Shown: one piece after another, positions 1-8,679 of the stretch
Layout: every line of letters begins with the position of its first letter
Position numbering within the stretch: position 1 is the first letter of the stretch
NCBI RefSeq assembly: GCF_004011505.1
Contig: NZ_SAUN01000001.1
Coordinates: forward strand, 7,777,501 to 7,841,500
Length of the DNA: 64,000 nt
Direction: 5' to 3'
Origin: Nonomuraea polychroma
Lineage (GTDB): Bacteria > Actinomycetota > Actinomycetes > Streptosporangiales > Streptosporangiaceae
Made by a program: the position numbers and the translations under genes
Notes under the pieces: generated by a model
Seen by the model: only the letters and a program-made list of their open reading frames with translations
What the model was told of the DNA's origin: nothing
Databases searched by the model: none

Positions 1-5
1 CCAGG

Positions 6-473
6 TTAAGGCTGGTACGGCGGAGCGACTCCCCAGCCCCAGTGCGGCACCGGCGCCTCCGGCGGAGGCGTCGCGCCTGGTTGCGAGTTGTGCTTGGCCA
101 GCCGGGTGCCCCATTCGATGTAACCGGCGAACGCCGCCCTGAACTCGGGATCGTCGGGCAGCCCCACTTCGTCGGCGGCATCCATGAGCAGGCTCACCCA
201 CCTGCGGCGCTGCTGCTCGCTGATCGCCTTGCCGAGGTGGTGACGGAGCATGTTGGGGTAGCCGCCGCGTTCCTTGGTGTAGCGGTCGGGGCCGCCGAAC
301 ACCTCGCTCAACCACATGGCCACGTGTTTGGGATGATCCGGATCCATGTGCGCGAACAACGGCCCGATCAGGTCGTCCTTGACCACGGTGCGGTAGAACA
401 CCTCGGTCAGCCGCTCGAACGCCTCGGTGCCCCCCGCCCACTCGTAGAGCGTCGGCACTGCCTTCTCAGTCAT
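6..473 (-). CDS. glbO: Group II truncated haemoglobin (trHbO type)
   Basis: A 155-residue globin-fold haem protein that would bind oxygen and may act in respiration or redox protection in the cytoplasm. The sequence shows the short 2-over-2 globin pattern: YEWAGG near the N-terminus, FYRTVVKDDLIGPLF, then MWLSEVFGGPDRY and RHHLGKAISEQQRRRW, the region that supplies the proximal His in group II members. A Pro-rich tail of about 25 residues follows the globin core. The ATG has no clear ribosome-binding site and may be read from a very short leader. The gene lies alone, downstream of the group II intron. Family assignment is firm; the physiological role is inferred. Confidence 0.9.
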   Translation of the reverse strand: MTEKAVPTLYEWAGGTEAFERLTEVFYRTVVKDDLIGPLFAHMDPDHPKHVAMWLSEVFGGPDRYTKERGGYPNMLRHHLGKAISEQQRRRWVSLLMDAADEVGLPDDPEFRAAFAGYIEWGTRLAKHNSQPGATPPPEAPVPHWGWGVAPPYQP

Positions 474-703
474 GTAATGATGTAATCAGTCGCGGTCTTG
501 GGGAGCAAGGGTCCGCCCGCGAGGTCGCGCAGACCAGGCAATGCAGGGGATCGATTGTCCCGGACTCGTGGGCGGCGATCAACGTCCTGCTGACGTGGAC
601 AGGACCGCCCCTCGGTATCGATCCGGGTGCGCACGTTGCGGGATGCGGTGGGAGAGCCAAAGTCGGCGACGCAGACGGGCACCACAACCCCCCGGAAATC
701 GAG

Positions 704-768
704 TAGGGGACGGGGTTGACCCGTCCCCTCTCACACCACCGGACATGCGGGCCCGCATCCGGCGGTTC
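704..768 (-). other. Intron domains V and VI
   Basis: On the minus strand, GAACCGCCGGATGCGG pairs with CCGCATGTCCGGTGGT to form a domain V-like stem. It is followed by a GGGGACGGG/CCCGTCCCC hairpin with the branch-point-like A near its base. This is the ribozyme core and marks the intron 3' end. Bases 474-697 beyond it are the 3' exon; I see no convincing gene there. Confidence 0.75.
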
Positions 769-769
769 G

Positions 770-2116
770 TCAGGCCGTGGTTTTGAGCCTGTGCCAGGTC
801 GGATAGAGACCCTTCAGGCCAAGGTCGGTCCAGTGGATGTTGGGCAGTGCCCGCGCCAGGATGGGTGAGCCCGCGATGCGCCAGTAGCCCTTGCCGCTCG
901 ATGCCCATTCCCTGGCCTTGTGGTCAGGGATGCCGAGCTTGCGCAGGTTGCGGCGTCGGGTCTTGGGCTTCTTCCATTCTTTCCAGCGGATCTGCCGCAT
1001 CCGACGGCGAAACCACTCATCCAGATCCTTGAACACCCTGGGGGTGTCGGCCAGATGGAAGTAGGCCATCCACCCGGTGACATAGGCGTTGAGCTTGCCG
1101 ATCCTGCAGGGCATCGACACGCTCCACCTGCGACTGGTCAACTCCCGGATGCGGTCCTTCAGGCGGCTGACCGCCTTTGGATCGACCCGGATCTTGACCC
1201 CGGACCGAGTGAAGAAGAACCCGAACCCCAGCAACGTCGCCTCGCGAGCGTGCCGGACCGAGGACTTCTCGGTGTTGACCTTGAGTTTCAACCGCTGCTC
1301 GATCATCGTGGTCACCGAGTCGAGCACCCGGTGCGCGGCCCGTCTGCTGCGCACGAAGACACGGATGTCATCAGCGAAGCGGACGAACCGGTGACCGCGT
1401 TTCCACAACTCCCGGTCCAGATCATCCAGCATGATGTTCGACAAGATCGGCGACAGCGGGGAACCCTGAGGAGTCCCCTCCACCGTGGCCTGGACGATCC
1501 CATCGACCATCACTCCGGCCTCCAGATACGCCCGGATGAGTTTGAGGATCTTGCGGTCGTCGACCTTGCGCGCCACCCGTGCCATCAGCACGTCGAACTG
1601 GACCCGGTCAAAGAACCGTTCAAGATCGACATCTACCACCCATCGCAGCCCATCCTCCACACATCGCCGCGCGACCCGCACCGCCTGATGGGCGGACTTG
1701 CCAGGGCGAAACCCGAAGCTGGAACCGGAAAAGAACGGGTCGAAGATCGGCACGAGCACTTGCGCAATCGCCTGCTGGATCAACCTGTCCAGCACAGTGG
1801 GCACTCCCAGCATCCGCTGACCGCCCCCGGGTTTGGGGATCACCACCCGGCGGACCGGCAACGGCCGATACGTGCCCGCATCCAACGCCTCCCGCACGCT
1901 CGCCCAGTGCTCGCGGATCCACGGACGAAGTTCTTCCGTGCTCATTCCGTCCACGCCAGGCGCGCCCCGGTTGGCCTCCACACGCCTCAACGCCCGGCCC
2001 AGATTCCCCGGCGAAAGCATCTGCTCCCACAACGAGACCCCCAGGCCCGGGATCACGGACTCCGGTAAGGGCGCCGACCTGCCGCTACGCTCCGTCGTGG
2101 TACTCACCGGATGCAC
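770..2116 (-). CDS. ltrA: Group II intron reverse transcriptase/maturase
   Basis: A 448-residue multifunctional intron protein that assists splicing and copies the intron into DNA target sites. It has the RT fingers/palm motifs (LGVPTVLDRLIQQAI, DVDLERFFDRV, GTPQGSPLSPILSN), the catalytic FADD box in the middle, and a maturase (domain X) C-terminal part ending in PTWHRLKTTA. No HNH endonuclease domain follows, which fits class C introns. The GTG start at 2116 could equally be the GTG nine bases downstream. No frameshift or internal stop is seen, so it looks intact. Confidence 0.92.
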   Translation of the reverse strand: MHPVSTTTERSGRSAPLPESVIPGLGVSLWEQMLSPGNLGRALRRVEANRGAPGVDGMSTEELRPWIREHWASVREALDAGTYRPLPVRRVVIPKPGGGQRMLGVPTVLDRLIQQAIAQVLVPIFDPFFSGSSFGFRPGKSAHQAVRVARRCVEDGLRWVVDVDLERFFDRVQFDVLMARVARKVDDRKILKLIRAYLEAGVMVDGIVQATVEGTPQGSPLSPILSNIMLDDLDRELWKRGHRFVRFADDIRVFVRSRRAAHRVLDSVTTMIEQRLKLKVNTEKSSVRHAREATLLGFGFFFTRSGVKIRVDPKAVSRLKDRIRELTSRRWSVSMPCRIGKLNAYVTGWMAYFHLADTPRVFKDLDEWFRRRMRQIRWKEWKKPKTRRRNLRKLGIPDHKAREWASSGKGYWRIAGSPILARALPNIHWTDLGLKGLYPTWHRLKTTA

Positions 2117-2615
2117 CGGCCCCTCCCACCACGGGCCCGCACACGCGAGATGGCTGCGATCACCGCGACCGGCACGAGCACCTCACCCTCACCCGCTCTA
2201 CCTGACGTTCGGTCCTTCCCGGCTGATTGTCCGTTCCCCTCACCGGTACTACGACCTCTGCTGACTTCTGCCCGGTCAGTGCCCACCTCACGATGACCAC
2301 CGTCGGCGCGGCGACAACGACAGCACAACCGACACCCGGACAGACCTCCCCGGATAAGAACGATCACTTTCCCCCTGCAACCGCCGCGTTTACACACCAG
2401 CCGTCTTGGCAGTGACGGGCTTCGCCGTAGCATGCAGGCTCACCCCAGCTGGCATGCCTCATACGCGGTTCGCGTTCCTCGGTGCAGGGTTTCGCCTCGG
2501 GCTTCCTCCCCACCTCGCCTCACGACGACGCAGTTGCCTCCGGCTCGGAGTTAGCACTACCTCTTCCTCCAGGGGACTTTCACCCCCAAGCAATCGCCCA
2601 TGCCGGGCGTACATG

Positions 2616-2649
2616 ACGAAGTCCCCGGCCGAATGGCCGGGGACTTCGT
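2616..2649 (-). terminator. Hairpin terminator of the proximal tRNA-fMet and intron target
   Basis: A perfect 15-bp inverted repeat with a 4-base loop (arms 2616-2630 and 2635-2649) directly follows the 3' end of the tRNA gene at 2652. The group II intron begins three bases beyond it, so the hairpin serves as both tRNA terminator and intron insertion landmark. Confidence 0.85.
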
Positions 2650-2651
2650 TT

Positions 2652-2728
2652 TGGTAGCGGGGACAGGATTTGAACCTGCGACCTCTGGGTTATGAGCCCA
2701 GCGAGCTACCGAACTGCTCCACCCCGCG
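2652..2728 (-). tRNA. Initiator tRNA-fMet (CAU), copy 1
   Basis: A 77-nt cloverleaf including an encoded CCA. It has anticodon CAT within loop CTCATAA, three consecutive G-C pairs below the anticodon loop (CTGGG/CCCAG), and an unpaired first base of the acceptor stem (C1 opposite T72). These are initiator hallmarks. It differs from copy 2 by one base in the T stem, giving a G-U pair here. Confidence 0.95.
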
Positions 2729-2807
2729 TCGCTGTCTTACGTAAATAACTATACAGCCCCGAGCGAGTGCTCGCGCCATAAACGCATACCGCCCGCCACA
2801 GAACGCA

Positions 2808-2835
2808 CGAAAGGCCCGGTTTCCCGGGCCTTTCG
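2808..2835 (-). terminator. Terminator between the two tRNA-fMet genes
   Basis: A 12-bp perfect stem (arms 2808-2819 and 2824-2835) with a 4-base loop lies three bases past the 3' end of the upstream tRNA copy. The two tRNA genes may therefore be separate transcription units, though read-through is possible. Confidence 0.8.
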
Positions 2836-2838
2836 ACG

Positions 2839-2915
2839 TGGTAGCGGGGGCAGGATTTGAACCTGCGACCTCTGGGTTATGAGCCCAGCGAGCTACCGAA
2901 CTGCTCCACCCCGCG
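2839..2915 (-). tRNA. Initiator tRNA-fMet (CAU), copy 2
   Basis: The same 77-nt initiator cloverleaf as the copy at 2652, with CCA encoded, CAT anticodon, three G-C pairs in the anticodon stem and C1 opposite T72. The T stem is fully Watson-Crick here. It lies 110 bases upstream of copy 1 and has its own terminator hairpin. Confidence 0.95.
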
Positions 2916-2969
2916 TCGCGTTGTGCCTTAAGACTAGACGGCGGCGCGGGTCTGGCGCAAACCGAGTGG

Positions 2970-5900
2970 CTAAGACGTGCCTTGCGCCTGTGGTGATGCC
3001 GTGGGCGACGGCGATCCCGTCGGCGCCGTGGTGGGCGTGGCCGTCGGCGAGACCGTCGGACTGGCCGTGGGTGCCGGCTGCTGCGCGTTGGCGCTCTGCA
3101 GCGCCTTCAGCGCCTCTTCCAGCCGCTTCTGCGCCTCGCCGTAGGCGTCCCAGTCCGGCGGGCTGGCCTGCAGCGCCTTCTGGGCGTCCTCGTAGGCCTT
3201 CCTGGCGTTGGCGATCGCCGTGTTGAGCGCCGCGTTGGTCTGGTTGGGCTGGGCCTGCTCCTGCTGGTTGGGCTGCTGCTGTTGTTGCTCTTGGTCGCCG
3301 AAGACCTCCTTCAGGGCCTCGTCCAGCGTGCGGCCCACACCGATCTTGGCGCCGTACGACACCAGCACGCGCTGCAGGATCGGGTACGGCTCCTGCCCGC
3401 CGCCCGCGGCCACCTGGATGTACACCGGCTCGATGTAGACCAGGCCGCCCGCGTACGGGAGCGTCAGCAGGTTGCCGTAGCGGACCGACGAGGCGCCGAC
3501 GCCCAACAGGTTGAGCTCACCCGCGAACCGGCTCTGGAAGGAGTTTTGCGCCTGTCCGGGGCCGGGGATGGGTGTGCTCGACGGCATCCGCAGGATGCGG
3601 ATGCGCCCGTAACCGGAGCCGGCCGACGAGTCGACGGCCATGAACGCCGCCAGGTTGGGCCCCTGCCGCGGCACGAACGTCGTCGTCAGCGAGAACGTCG
3701 GCGTGCTGCCCGGCATGGTGGTGGTCAGGTAGTAGGGCGGCTGCTTGATGTTCCTGTCGCCCTGCGTGGGGTCACCCGGGACGTTCCAGAAGTCCTGACC
3801 GCTGTAGAAGGCGGCCGGGTTGGTGATGTGGTAGCGCGACAGGGTGTAGCGCTGCACCTTGAACAGGTCCTCCGGGTAGCGCACGTGGCTGCGCAGATCG
3901 GCGCTCATCTCCGAGGCCGGGCGGATGATGCCGGGGAAGGCGGCGCTCCAGGTCTTCAGCACCGGGTCGTTGGTGTCCCAGCCATAGAGCTTGACCGTGC
4001 CGTTGTAGGCGTCGACCGTGGCCTTCACCGAGTTGCGAATGTAGTTGATCTTGTCGCTCGGCTGCTGGGCGATCACGCGCCGGTCGGTGGTCGTGTCGCG
4101 CGTCATGTCGTCGAGGCTCTCGCTCTGCGCGTACGGGTAGTCGTTGGACGTCGTGTAACCGTCCACGATCCAGACGATGCGGCCGTCGACGATCGCCGGG
4201 TAAGGGTTGCCGTCGAGCGTGAGGAACGGGGCGACCTTCTGGACCCTGTCACGCGGGTTGCGCTCGTACAGGATCTTGGAGTTGTCGTTGATGTCGCCCG
4301 AGAGCAGGATGTTCGCCTCGCCGTACTTGGCGGCGTAGAGAAGCCTGTTGAAGAACGATCCGACGGGCACGCCGTTGCCGGTGTACGTGGTGTTCTCCTG
4401 CCCCGTGCCACCCGTCTTCGGGTAGTCGAGCTCCTGCGGGTTGTTCGGGTTGCCGCCGGCGATGACATAGCTGGCGCCGGTGTCGTCCTCGCCGTAGTAG
4501 ACCCGTGGCTCCTTGAGCCCGGTGCTGGTGACCAGCGGGCCGGTGACCGGCATGTCCTTGGCGTCGTAGTCAGGGAGGCCCTGGGAGTCGACCTTGTTGC
4601 CGGGCGCGGCGACGAAGCCGTAGCCGTGGGTGTAGACCAGGTGCCGGTTGATCCAGTTGTTCTGGCCCGCATCCGGTCCGGTCAGCTCCCGCACGCCGAC
4701 GATGTGGTCGATCATCTTGCCGGTGCTGTCGGGGTAGCGGTCGACGTCGAGCGGCTCGGCGAAGTTGTAGAAGCCTCGGATGCGCTGGGTCTGCTCGTAC
4801 GTCGACGACACCAGCGCCGGGTCGAGCAACCGCACGCCGGAGACCGAGGTGTCGCCGCCGGCCTGGACCTTGGTCGGGTCGGCCTGGGCGTTGTAGGTCT
4901 CGACCTCGGTCTTGTCGACGTTGTACGCCTCCCGCGTGGCCTCGATGTTGCGCTGGATATAAGGCGCTTCCTTGCCCTGCTGGTTGGGCTTGACCTGGAA
5001 CTGCTCGACCAGCGCCGGGTAGACGCCGCCGATCAGGATGGCCGAGAGCACCAGGAGGCCGAAGGAGACCCCGGGCAGCATGCCGCCCGGCCGCACCACG
5101 CCGGCGAAGAACAACACGGCGCAGATCAGCGCGATGATCGCGAGAATGGTCTTGGCCGGCAGGACCGCGTTGACGTCGGTGTAGGACGCGCCGTGCACGA
5201 AGCCGCGGTCGGAGAAGACCAGGCTGTAGCGGTCGACCCAGTAGGCGACGGCCTTGAGCAGCACGAAGATGCCGAGCAGCACGGACAGGTGCACCCGCGC
5301 CGCCTTGGAGGCGTGCACGCCCGGCGACTGCAGGCGGAACCCGCCGTACAGGTAGTGCGTGATCGCCGCCAGGACGGCCGAGATGATCACGGCTGTGAAC
5401 AGGAAGTTCAGTGCCATCCGGATGAACGGCAGGTCGAACATGTAGAACGAGATGTCGAACCGGTGGAGGCTGTCCTGCTTGCCGACCGGCACACCGTTGA
5501 TGAACTTCAGCCACGTCTGCCACTGCCCCGCGAACGAGGAGCCGGAGAAGAGCGCGAGCAGTCCCATGCCGACGATGAAGATCAGCTTGCGGTGGGGGTC
5601 GAGCGCCATGCGGTAGCGGTCGGCGCCGCTGGCGCCGCCGAACATCGCCGGCCCGAACATCGGCCGCATGCGGAACGCCAGCAGCATGTTGCCGCCGACG
5701 ATGGCGACCATCAACAGCGCCCCGACCAAGAACAGCACGATCTCGGTCAGCACCACCCCGGTGAACACCGACGAGTAGTCGACAGCGTCAAACCACAAAT
5801 AATCGGTATAGATGCCGGAAAACAGGAAGAACAATGCCACGATCGCCACGAGAGCGATCGCCACAGGCAGAAGCAGTCGTGGCCGGCGGGGCATACGCAT
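2970..5900 (-). CDS. UPF0182 family large membrane protein
   Basis: A 976-residue integral membrane protein of unknown biochemical role. About seven hydrophobic segments fill the first third (for example LLLPVAIALVAIVALFFLF and VVLTEIVLFLVGALLMVAIV). A long, probably extracytoplasmic domain follows, then a Gln-rich run, an Ala/Gln helix and a Thr/Pro/Ser-rich tail. ATG 5900 is chosen because AGGAG lies about 12 bases upstream; a TTG at 5939 would add 13 residues. It is one of the block of genes whose order I remember from M. tuberculosis (Rv3193c), next to the PDZ protease. Confidence 0.88.
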   Translation of the reverse strand: MRMPRRPRLLLPVAIALVAIVALFFLFSGIYTDYLWFDAVDYSSVFTGVVLTEIVLFLVGALLMVAIVGGNMLLAFRMRPMFGPAMFGGASGADRYRMALDPHRKLIFIVGMGLLALFSGSSFAGQWQTWLKFINGVPVGKQDSLHRFDISFYMFDLPFIRMALNFLFTAVIISAVLAAITHYLYGGFRLQSPGVHASKAARVHLSVLLGIFVLLKAVAYWVDRYSLVFSDRGFVHGASYTDVNAVLPAKTILAIIALICAVLFFAGVVRPGGMLPGVSFGLLVLSAILIGGVYPALVEQFQVKPNQQGKEAPYIQRNIEATREAYNVDKTEVETYNAQADPTKVQAGGDTSVSGVRLLDPALVSSTYEQTQRIRGFYNFAEPLDVDRYPDSTGKMIDHIVGVRELTGPDAGQNNWINRHLVYTHGYGFVAAPGNKVDSQGLPDYDAKDMPVTGPLVTSTGLKEPRVYYGEDDTGASYVIAGGNPNNPQELDYPKTGGTGQENTTYTGNGVPVGSFFNRLLYAAKYGEANILLSGDINDNSKILYERNPRDRVQKVAPFLTLDGNPYPAIVDGRIVWIVDGYTTSNDYPYAQSESLDDMTRDTTTDRRVIAQQPSDKINYIRNSVKATVDAYNGTVKLYGWDTNDPVLKTWSAAFPGIIRPASEMSADLRSHVRYPEDLFKVQRYTLSRYHITNPAAFYSGQDFWNVPGDPTQGDRNIKQPPYYLTTTMPGSTPTFSLTTTFVPRQGPNLAAFMAVDSSAGSGYGRIRILRMPSSTPIPGPGQAQNSFQSRFAGELNLLGVGASSVRYGNLLTLPYAGGLVYIEPVYIQVAAGGGQEPYPILQRVLVSYGAKIGVGRTLDEALKEVFGDQEQQQQQPNQQEQAQPNQTNAALNTAIANARKAYEDAQKALQASPPDWDAYGEAQKRLEEALKALQSANAQQPAPTASPTVSPTATPTTAPTGSPSPTASPQAQGTS

Positions 5901-6029
5901 GGCCCTGCCGGCTCCTGGGGTCCGGAAGCTCAATGCCAACCCCTCGTCGTAATGAAGAAACGGTCCGTGTCTGGCAACCTACACCGCTAGGCCAGCCATA
6001 CGGCTAACGCACGGCGATCGCCAGAAGTT

Positions 6030-7073
6030 TCACCCAGCCTCGCACGCGGGCACGTTTCCTTTGCCCGTGCGCAGTGCGTCCAGTGCCAGCACTGTGTTAT
6101 GCAGCGTATCCGCTCTGACCAGGCGAAGGCCGTCGGGCACCGCCTTCATCGCCTCGGCGCAGTTGTCGGCCGGTGTCAAGAATATGGTCGCGCCCGAGTT
6201 CTTCGCGCCCACCATCTTCTGCTGGATGCCGCCGATCGCGCCGACCTCGCCCGTCGGCTGGATGGTGCCGGTGCCGGCGATCTTCTTGCCGCCGGTGAGC
6301 TCTCCGGGCGTGAGCTTGTCGAGTATGCCGAGCGAGAACATCAGCCCGGCGCTGGGCCCGCCGACGTCGCCCACGTTGATGTCGACCTCGAACGGGAACT
6401 TGTACTTCGCCTGCATGACCACGCCCACCTGGGGCTGCCCCTTGGCATCCACCGTCGGCACGGTGACGTCGTGCTTCTCCTTGCCCCTGGTGACGTTGAA
6501 GACCACGCTCTCGCCGGGCTTGTGCGCCTTGACCGCGTTGCTCACCACGTTGACGTCCGTGGCTGCTTTGCCGTCGACGGAGTTGATCTCGTCGCCCTTC
6601 TGCAACTTGCCGTCGGCGGGCTTGCCCTTCTCCGTGGACAAGACGGTCACGACCATGCTGAAGGGGATCTTGAGCTCGCTGAGCGCGGCGGCGGTGGCGG
6701 AGTCTTGGGAGTTGGTCATCTCGACCGTGTTCTCCTCCTCGACGTCCTTGGGGTCGCGGTTGGGAGCGAAGATGGTCTCCTGCGGGACCACCGCCACGGT
6801 GGGATCGATCCAGCCGCGCAACGCCGTCAGCAGGTCGATCTGGGCGGCCGGGCCGCCCTGGTAGGCCACGGTCACCAGGCTCAGCGCGCCACTGGTGGGA
6901 TAGGTCTGCCGGCCCTTGATCGCGATGACGGGCTTCTTGTCGACCTCGCCGATGGTGTTCTCGGTCGGGCCGGGGCTCAGCACCACATACGGCACCGGCC
7001 GGAACGCGCCCACCACCCCGAGCGCGAGCACGAGGAATCCCGCCAGCAGCAGGGTCAGGGCGCGTCGTGACAT
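6030..7073 (-). CDS. PDZ domain-containing Lon-like (S16) serine protease
   Basis: A 347-residue membrane-anchored protease. It has an N-terminal hydrophobic anchor (LTLLLAGFLVLALGVVGAF), a PDZ domain near residues 165-230 (KGDEINSVDGK), and a C-terminal Lon proteolytic domain with the nucleophile Ser in GGPSAGLMFSLGI and the downstream Lys region PTGEVGAIGGIQQKMVGAK. The family (YlbL type) cleaves substrates outside the membrane. It starts 10 bases after the moaE stop, so it is probably co-transcribed with moaE and the SDR gene. Its partner is not known. Confidence 0.9.
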   Translation of the reverse strand: MSRRALTLLLAGFLVLALGVVGAFRPVPYVVLSPGPTENTIGEVDKKPVIAIKGRQTYPTSGALSLVTVAYQGGPAAQIDLLTALRGWIDPTVAVVPQETIFAPNRDPKDVEEENTVEMTNSQDSATAAALSELKIPFSMVVTVLSTEKGKPADGKLQKGDEINSVDGKAATDVNVVSNAVKAHKPGESVVFNVTRGKEKHDVTVPTVDAKGQPQVGVVMQAKYKFPFEVDINVGDVGGPSAGLMFSLGILDKLTPGELTGGKKIAGTGTIQPTGEVGAIGGIQQKMVGAKNSGATIFLTPADNCAEAMKAVPDGLRLVRADTLHNTVLALDALRTGKGNVPACEAG

Positions 7074-7083
7074 GATGATGAGC

Positions 7084-7509
7084 TTATTCGCAGGCGCCGA
7101 CCCATTCGGTCTCGCCGTCGGCGAACACCTGGTGTTTCCAGATGGGGACCTGTGCCTTGAGGTCGTCGATCAGCCGGCGGGAGGCCTTGAACGCCTCGTC
7201 CCGGTGCGGCGCGGCCACCGCGACGATGACGGCCGTGTCACCCAGCTCCAGGTCGCCCACCCGATGCACGGCGGCCAGCGCCGTCACGGGGAAGTCGGCG
7301 ACGACCTTTTCCGCCACCGCGCGCAGCTCGGCCTCCGCCGTGGGGTGCGCGGAGTAGGAGAGCCTGGTCACGGGCTTGCCGTGGTCCTGCTCCCGCACGG
7401 TGCCCACGAAGATCGTGGTGCCGCCCGCGGCGTGGTCGCCCACGGCGGCCAGCACCTCGTCCACGGACAGCGGTGTGTCGCGAATGCCAAGCAATCGGAT
7501 GACGTCCAC
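7084..7509 (-). CDS. moaE: Molybdopterin synthase catalytic subunit MoaE
   Basis: A 141-residue enzyme that, with thiocarboxylated MoaD, inserts sulfur into precursor Z to make molybdopterin. It shows the family core GGTTIFVGTVR and the active-site stretch KASRRLIDDLKAQVPIWKH with the conserved lysines. The reading frame stays open far upstream, but that part lies inside the SDR gene. GTG 7509 gives the family's length and has AGGTTAGG just before it. The upstream SDR gene ends 17 bases away. No moaD is nearby in the window. Confidence 0.9.
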   Translation of the reverse strand: MDVIRLLGIRDTPLSVDEVLAAVGDHAAGGTTIFVGTVREQDHGKPVTRLSYSAHPTAEAELRAVAEKVVADFPVTALAAVHRVGDLELGDTAVIVAVAAPHRDEAFKASRRLIDDLKAQVPIWKHQVFADGETEWVGACE

Positions 7510-7526
7510 GGTAAAGAGCCTAACCT

Positions 7527-8615
7527 TTACTGACGCCGCTTTTTGCGTACCTGGCGGACGATCGCGGCGGTGCCGATGACGGCGACGGTGGCGCCGGCCG
7601 CGGTGAGCGTGGCCTCCTTGACGGGAAGCCGCCTGCCGACCACGGTCGTCCGGTTCTCCAGCAGCTCCAGTTGCTGCTCGAGCGCGGCCTCGTTGGTCCA
7701 CGAAGGTTTCCAGCCCGCCTCCCGCAGCGCCGCGCAGTCCACCACCCACGGGTAGACGACGTAGTGCAGGTCGGTCGCGGGCGCCGGGGTGATGCCGAGC
7801 CTGTGGAGCCGCTGCGCCGTGCCGAACGTGAGACCCGCGGGCAGCTCGAATCTGCGGATGCCGGACAGCTCCTCGACCTGCTCCTGCTCCAGCCACCCGT
7901 CGGAGCCGACCGCCACCACCCCGGTGACGACGCCGCGCGCGGCCAGCTCCAGCGCCGACAGCAGGTCCTCGACGTGGCAGAACTGCCAGTGCGGGGTGCA
8001 GCCCTTGACGGTCAGGAGCCTGGGCGACTCGAAGTGGCGGGTGATCACGGTGTCGACGCCCGGGCCGACCACCGCCGCCGGGCGCAGCACGGTCACCTCG
8101 AGCCCGGGATGGCTGCGCAGCGACCGGCGCACCAGGGACTCGATCTCCAGGTAATCCCCCACGACACCGGTGTCGGGCTCGGCCGCCACCGGGGCGTCCT
8201 CGGGCAGCGGCACCTCGTTGTCGGGCGCGGCGCCGTACACCATCGCGCTCGTGACCAACACCACACGGCGCACGCGCGCCGCGGCGCTCGCCGTCAGCAC
8301 CGTCTGAGCGGCTCGCAGGTTGTACGCCCGCCGCTTCCCCGGGTCGGAGTCGACCGCGTAGTCGCCGGCCAGATGGACCAGCACGTCGATGTCCGCGATG
8401 CGGTTCGCCAAGAGCGGATCCCGTACGTCGATCACTCTCCACGTGGCTTCCTGGACGTCGCCGCGCTGCTCGTCGATGGCCACCACCCTGCGGAAATCCG
8501 CGGAGGATACGAGCCTTGCGAGCAGCTCGCGGCCGATGCCGGAGGCCGCGCCGGTGACGGCGACGACGGGTTGGCGCGGGCGTTTCGAGGTAGGCACCAG
8601 GTCCTCACTTTGCAC
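7527..8615 (-). CDS. NAD-dependent epimerase/dehydratase (extended SDR)
   Basis: A 362-residue Rossmann-fold protein. The dinucleotide loop VAVTGAASGIGREL is at residues 18-31, followed by DVLVHLAGD and the catalytic-region VLVTSAMVYG. The typical YxxxK is not obvious: YLEIESLVR sits where it would fall, so chemistry is uncertain. The C-terminal 40 residues (VIGTAAIVRQVRKKRRQ) form a hydrophobic segment with a basic end that may attach it to the membrane. It is first gene of a likely operon with moaE and the PDZ protease, and divergent from the gene at 8680. GTG 8615 is a plausible start; a second GTG lies about 18 bases downstream. Confidence 0.8.
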   Translation of the reverse strand: MQSEDLVPTSKRPRQPVVAVTGAASGIGRELLARLVSSADFRRVVAIDEQRGDVQEATWRVIDVRDPLLANRIADIDVLVHLAGDYAVDSDPGKRRAYNLRAAQTVLTASAAARVRRVVLVTSAMVYGAAPDNEVPLPEDAPVAAEPDTGVVGDYLEIESLVRRSLRSHPGLEVTVLRPAAVVGPGVDTVITRHFESPRLLTVKGCTPHWQFCHVEDLLSALELAARGVVTGVVAVGSDGWLEQEQVEELSGIRRFELPAGLTFGTAQRLHRLGITPAPATDLHYVVYPWVVDCAALREAGWKPSWTNEAALEQQLELLENRTTVVGRRLPVKEATLTAAGATVAVIGTAAIVRQVRKKRRQ

Positions 8616-8679
8616 TGATCCGCCGTAGGACGACTAACGTGGCGGATGTGGACTCCTCCATCCTGCACGAGGTAGAGCG

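Larger units (their letters stand above)
698..2612 (-). mobile_element. Group II intron, class C-like, inserted after a tRNA terminator
   Basis: About 1.9 kb read on the minus strand. The 5' end lies near 2612 (GTACGCCCGGCATGGGCG), and the domain I signature GGGGGTGAAAGTCCCC follows within about 40 nt. The reverse transcriptase gene sits inside. Domain V (about 768-732) and a domain VI hairpin with a bulged A (about 730-704) close it, with the 3' end near 698 (TACTCGAT). The 5' splice point is three bases past a perfect 15-bp terminator hairpin, the usual target of class C introns. Boundaries are by eye, to within a few bases. Confidence 0.85.

Noticed and set aside
470..687. Short coding remnant between the haemoglobin gene and the intron
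   Set aside because: Two overlapping short frames with no recognisable homology; I could not support a transposase or other remnant.
3282..5990. A 902-codon open frame antisense to the UPF0182 gene
   Set aside because: Same kind of shadow: no domain, no start signal, composition driven by third-position GC.
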